From Fontibacterium sp040404065 (GTDB taxonomy: Bacteria; Pseudomonadota; Alphaproteobacteria; Pelagibacterales; Pelagibacteraceae): a DNA stretch of 64,000 nt. Position numbers and translations under genes: made by a program. Below the pieces are notes generated by a model that ran no database searches, was not told the origin of the DNA, and worked only from the letters and a program-made list of their open reading frames with translations. How positions within the stretch are numbered: the first letter of the stretch is position 1; every line of letters begins with the position of its first letter. The stretch is taken from assembly GCA_040404065.1 (NCBI GenBank), contig JBBAJM010000001.1; one strand, written 5' to 3'. Shown piece by piece: positions 63,501-64,000 of the stretch.

Positions 63501-64000
63501 TAACAATCCGCTGTTTGGAACGCCACTTACAACGTCAACAAGTTTAATATTTAACGTATCAAGAGGAATTGTACTAAAGCTTGTGCTTGCTGGCTCAATA
63601 ACTAAATCTCCAGCTCCTGTAAAAGTTTGGCTAACAATAACTGGATTGTTAGATCTTACGATATAACGGCCTTGCTTAATAATTACATAAGTTGGATTTG
63701 TTCCATCATTATCTGTTTTAGTTCCTGTTAAAACAAAAGTACCCGCGCCATCTTTAGTAAAAGTTGTAAGTCCTGATATTGTTCCACCATAAATTGTTGT
63801 CGTTGAACTATTTACATTAATAGTTCCACCGCCTGTGCTAAGAGTAATTCCTCTATTAGTTGCTAAAGTTAAATCTAAAGTTAAATCTGCTGTAGTTTGT
63901 AAAATTCCGCCACTTAAAGTTAGTTGTGTTGCAGCTACAGATCCTGGCACAGCACCTAAGTTAGTGTCAGCGCTAATTGAAATTGTACCAGCAGAAATTG
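51561..64000 (-). CDS. Giant repetitive exoprotein, 5' end beyond the window (at least 4145 residues)
   Basis: One frame runs without a stop from the right edge to a TAA at 51561. It is a Gly/Ser/Thr/Ala/Asn-rich chain made of degenerate beta-strand repeats of two kinds: TGTQTYTGAVTL-type units over the first two thirds and autotransporter-associated repeats (GSGTLTLSGANTYTGATTIS) over the last third. I saw no Cys in the visible part. The C-terminus (SGTRSAVETVNAGAIN) is plain and shows no autotransporter barrel, so export by a separate pore such as the TpsB at 43.9-45.6 kb is likely. It is presumably a large beta-helix adhesin or filament; the N-terminal secretion domain would lie outside the window. 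Confidence 0.85.
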   Translation of the reverse strand, partial: ISAGTISISADTNLGAVPGSVAATQLTLSGGILQTTADLTLDLTLATNRGITLSTGGGTINVNSSTTTIYGGTISGLTTFTKDGAGTFVLTGTKTDNDGTNPTYVIIKQGRYIVRSNNPVIVSQTFTGAGDLVIEPASTSFSTIPLDTLNIKLVDVVSGVPNSGLLGTLTVGKSGNTSRINISGALSTVGNQTFYGPVTLSADIALTTTSGTVWFTDAVNSDNATPKNLTISGGILKLDGIVGGTAPINNITTTNGGTLDLNAAITGAASLTVAGVSDLGADVTTSGGQTYTGAVTVSGTGPRTLTGTTITNSSTLSGGSIALAISGNSSIGGAITSVTNFSVSGTTGIGANVSTTGTQTYTGAVTLNSADRILTTTSASAGDTIVFGSTVNSDGATPRALTLTSGGATPTIRFNGVVGGTNPLGAIAITGALDLNAVIQKTSDSSAGATSLTVSGVSDLGANVNTSGIQTYSGAVTLSGADRTLTGTTITNSSTITGATFSLTETGNAVINGAISGVNIFSVSGTTSLGANVSTTGTQTYTGAVTVNSADRTLTTTGDNVTFTSTVNSDSGGARSLTIATGTAATVQFNGTVGNTYALNAIAITGTNAGLDLRAAITNATSLSVSGPSSLRANVTTTGNSQTYTGPVTLYANDTLTDAGNILFSSTVDGAYSLTIVNTSSGNITFTGAVGGTTPLTGLDITTNTLTAAAIKSTGTLSVNNALASSITGVISDGSTALAVTKSGVGTLTLSGANTYTGGTTISNGVAQAGISSTGSVTNGAFGTGSVTVNTAGAIDLNTYTVSNALTLSGTGYSSSGALYNSHLTTGATASGNITLAGATTIKNSTGSGTLTLSGTIDGAQALTITNSTGPVALNGNVGASTALTSLSVSGASILGANVTTSGTQTYTGAVTLSASPTLTTTANTITFSSTINAVDATDRDLTFGTGTGTATFTGAVGTTFNLGTITNASGQQLTFSDNVTANTIANFGTLLFNATSAKIITPAITDNGTTTIQVINSADGAPGIITFSGNVAADTITIGTTTKAGSALFNGTVTGTNINIVGGDSLEASLGNFASTVTVTAITLDDNTATASATFSGTTATITGTINGLATTEGTITVSGTGKTFASAIGATNPLSTITISAGTTTFNSTVAATTINANSGTTITGAVTATTFGTTAAAYNIAINGGGTITNAATFSNTGTLTLAGTTTFTAGVTATAPSQVNIGGTVQSTNTAISIGDSDTPIVLTANTIISGNTTGNITLGGTINGAYTLDLNSTGTTTLSGIIGASTALTSLTTNTGGITAINTTGITTTGTQTYNDNVTLGANTTLVTTSNGNISFVGTITNVSAQNLILDTGLTSGTISVTGAVGSGTALGTITISKSAGTTFSSTVNAATIAISDSKASTSVTFSGNVTAGTALTVAAGTGAYNVVFNGSSNTIAGATTFSNTGTVTLGNGSDTIAFTGGVVATNPSSINLNGTVTAAGTGVITLGDADTGISVGGNSTVGGTSTGNITLGAATLADGVTLTVGTGIANTLSLSSVTGTVGSTASNLTINTTGAVTVSGTVGTDIGTVTVTQSGGTTFSSSVDAATVTLTATTGTITFTGFVTATTFGTAAAAYNIAINGGGIITNAVTFSNTGTLTLVGVTISGGLEFTGGVTATAPSQVNIGGLFRSTNTPISIGDSNTPTVLTGDTIIFANTAGDVTLGGTVNGAYTLMINTTGTTTLSGIIGGSTALTSLTTNAGGTLAINTTAITTTGAQTFGENVTLGADVTLTSSSSGNISFAGTIESTTSARALTVNTSGATTFSGTVGATSPYLASVTTNAGGTTVINGGSVRTTGAQTYGDAITLGANTTLIGSTITNSSTIAGGGYSLIETGNAVISGNITNITSLSISGTTSLGASVTTTTGGQTYSGAVTLTASPTLTAPSGTILFSSTVDGAYALTVTNSGGANTGDVTFTGAVGGTTALTGLTITTDVLTAAAIKSTGTLSVTNGGTSTITGIISDGASALALTKAGAGTLTLSAANTYTGNTTINAGTLITSAVADTLAINGTITVASGATYQLNETDAVGAITGSGSIVIASGKKLTTTVNGTTSFDGVISGAGNLTKSGSGTLTLSGTNTYSGKTSIAQGTLAISSDSNLGTAPASYVSDQLTIANTMTLSLADGVIINANRGINLGGASIITNAGTGSILSIISGSALTKSGTGTLILSGANTYTGGTTISSGIVQAGISSTGSVTNGAFGTGAVTVSSGAAIDLNSYTVANALSLSGTGYLSSGALYNSHATAGATASGNITLAGATTIKNDTGSGTLTLSGTINGAQVLTITNSTGPVALNGAVGAGTALTSLSVSGASTLGANVTTSGTQTYTGAVTLANSDRTLTGTTITTNSTLDGAYSLTVTGNAVFGDGTGTDTVTLSGTGKNLSVSGTTTLKADVSTSGTQTYTGAVTLATADRTLTGTTITNSNTISGATFSLTETGNSVINGAISGVNIFSVSGTTTLGANVSTSGAQTYTGAVTISGSATTKTLTATSSTITFSSTVDSSTSGANNLTFGAGSGNVIFAGAVGGATNGALGTITNVAGEQLTFSDAVTATTIANYGTLLFNATSAKTISPAITDNGTTTIQIINSADGAPGIITFSGNVAADTITIGTTTKAGSALFNGTVIQGTTTNINVVGGNVSGENSLANFANTVTVTAITLDDNTGTAGVTFSGTGKTITGTINGLAATEGTITVSGATNTFVSIIGGSQRPAQLTINGATTFGAAVSTAALTTTAAISNGTTLDVSGASSIGANVTIASTQTYTGAVTLTANTTLAGSTVTNSSTVDGGGFSLTITGNSSIGGNITNATSFSVSGTTSLGANVTTTNNGQTYSGAVTLTASPTLTAPTGTILFSSTVNGANTLTITNTGGSSTGDVTFTGAVGGTTALTGLTITTDVLTAAAIKSTGTLSVTNIGASTITGIISEGVSALVVTKAGSGTLILSGANSYTGLTTISAGALTAANNTALGTTASGTTVASGAALQLSGTITIGAEALTLNGDGISSGGALRNISGNNTYGGLITLASDSRINSDSGTLTLNKSTDAITGTNFNLTVGGSGNTTVSTIISTGSGTLTKDGSGTLTLSGANTYAGATTISAGVLTAANNTALGTVAGGVTVADGAALQLSGAITIGAEALTLNGTGISSGGALRNISGNNTYGGAITLASNSRINSDSGLLTLDVASGNGITGSYNITFGGANNISVADPIDTSTGTLTKDGSGTLFLSGANNYTGATTISAGIIRASHASAFGTTTGGITVAQGAALELIGGITIATEALTLNGDGIASTGALRNISGNNTYQGTIDISSSASGVRINSDSGILTLSGNINNGSQLLVLGGAGNIVVSGVIGNGAGAVTKTDAGTVTLTGTNAYTGLTTVLAGTLILDQAGVTDVGTVIDNSAAVTVNGGTLQLNDRVEVFDTLTLTSGSVTVGASGNAITANTYLLNPTSGTTHTIYADLGNMFSSPLTMSGSSGTVVTLYGSNSYIGNTTINGGTLKIGANNVMPDSSQVVMANTAGAILDVNGMTDTIGSLSGGGTSGGNITLGTGGALTVNQFSFGIYSGVISGAGSFTKSGYGTLWLNRANTYSGATTITEGEIIVGVTNALPNTALTFTGTSKLLLIFSDVTQDVGSLSGNGVTGAQINLANRSNVLTVTQAVDGTYSGTIIGDGGLTKAGSSTLTLDGSNTYTGKTLINAGIIKIGANNVMPDYSEVVLANTSGVALNVNGKTDTIGSISGGGTTGGNITLGTGGALTVNQFTFGDYAGVISGDGSFTKSSYGVLRLTRVNTYTGATAVTGGDLIIMINGGIPNTALSLTGAARLLLLQDGLSLNVGTLSGDSGALAWLYPNSTLTINQTSDATFAGIIKDNTSGAVTKTGSGTLTLTGGSTYQGLTTVSAGTLNLAANNAITSSVSVVLANTAGVGLNINGTTQTISSLAGGGASGGNVSLGSGGGALTILQRIFSDYSGVISGTGTVTKSGAGVLRLNGASTYTGNTIIAAGDIIIGGNNALPTGSALSFTGNGARLIMVDQNIGQQFSSLSSTSGLTGVGIIAYRTDVFTLSQSGNTNFYGDLIGGFSFVKSGAGTITLSGTRSAVETVNAGAIN
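55125..55380. repeat. Repeat unit shared three times in the giant gene
   Basis: The sequence coding for LTAAAIKSTGTLSVTN and the adjacent TFTGAVGGTTALTGLTITT occurs here, at 57990-58260 and, more diverged, at 61840-62000. The first two copies are nearly identical over more than 150 nt. Confidence 0.75.
55780..56235. repeat. Long internal repeat in the giant gene, copy 1 (partner at 60.64-61.09 kb)
   Basis: The segment coding for NATSAK..AITDNGTTTIQ and FSGNVAADTITIGTTTKAGS is present twice. Within it 56008-56087 and 60850-60929 are identical over 80 nt. The flanks show scattered substitutions and short insertions, so the duplication is not very recent overall. Confidence 0.8.
56877..57370. 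repeat. Long internal repeat in the giant gene, copy 1 of block 2 (partner at 61.27-61.76 kb)
   Basis: The segment coding for GANTYTGGTTIS, AQAGISSTGSVTNGAFGTG, SGALYNSH and TSLSVSGAS is present in two copies of about 490 nt with only scattered differences. The partner copy is at 61266-61763, about 4.4 kb away. Confidence 0.8.
57990..58260. repeat. Repeat unit shared three times in the giant gene (second copy)
   Basis: Near-identical partner of 55125-55380; see that entry for the shared coding content. Confidence 0.75.
60640..61090. repeat. Long internal repeat in the giant gene, copy 2 (partner at 55.78-56.24 kb)
   Basis: Second copy of the block above, including the 80-nt identical stretch at 60850-60929. 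It is about 4.85 kb from the first copy. Confidence 0.8.
61266..61763. repeat. Long internal repeat in the giant gene, copy 2 of block 2
   Basis: Second copy of the approximately 490-nt block at 56877-57370. The order of the two block types is the same in both places, so a several-kb segment was probably duplicated as a unit. Confidence 0.78.

Noticed and set aside
51600..63900. Many long plus-strand open frames opposite the giant gene (for example 54826-55377 and 60547-60960)
   Set aside because: They are Val/Pro/Ala-rich complements of the Gly/Ser/Thr/Asn-rich repeat protein, lack ribosome sites and have no recognisable domains.

Overview
The window is AT-rich, densely packed chromosomal DNA of an alphaproteobacterium, most probably a Pelagibacterales (SAR11)-type organism. 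The evidence is very short intergenic gaps, many ATGA-type overlaps, the lysC/ubiG divergent pair, the run aroA-cmk-rpsA-ihfB-pyrF-trpFBA-accD-folC, and a sodium-solute symporter behind a TPP riboswitch (the ThiV arrangement known from SAR11). I found no tRNA, rRNA, insertion sequence, prophage or CRISPR array. The placement is an inference from gene content; no database search was possible.

Left part (0-13.7 kb): lysC-ispG-prfA-prmC on the minus strand with ubiG divergent; a DUF1178 protein, a DUF3833 protein and a MutT-type Nudix hydrolase; an Old Yellow Enzyme; a CDF metal transporter; a DUF4149 membrane protein; a probable thiamine-precursor transporter with its TPP riboswitch; two tandem TorF-type porins; and an Lrp/AsnC regulator divergent from a 1-Cys peroxiredoxin.

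Middle part (13.8-31.7 kb): a cysK-like/metX/osmC sulfur operon, then the long plus-strand block aroA-cmk-rpsA-ihfB-pyrF-trpF-trpB-trpA-accD-folC. The three Trp proteins keep their gene order but lack several family-defining motifs. The minus strand then carries trxA, msrQ-msrP, sbcB, rmuC and a DUF1345 protein.

Accessory part I (31.8-40.1 kb): a photolyase-like protein with the FAD domain at the N-terminus, a minus-strand run of small secreted or membrane proteins around an acid phosphatase (including two 39-codon frames), a TauE-type exporter preceded by a 24-codon leader frame, an ATP-grasp ligase, a MOSC protein, a dienelactone hydrolase-like protein and small membrane or lipoproteins.

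Accessory part II (40.1-64 kb) is a cell-surface locus. It holds an 18-repeat MORN protein, a periplasmic pilus chaperone, four SCPU-type pilin-like subunits, an outer-membrane usher, a two-partner-secretion transporter (TpsB), a TPR-glycosyltransferase-like protein divergent from tpsB, and a giant beta-helix-type repeat exoprotein of at least 4145 residues that runs off the right edge. The simplest reading is an archaic chaperone-usher pilus together with a two-partner-secreted giant adhesin. One pilin that lacks a donor strand lies 5 bp downstream of the giant gene. This is the most unusual part of the window.
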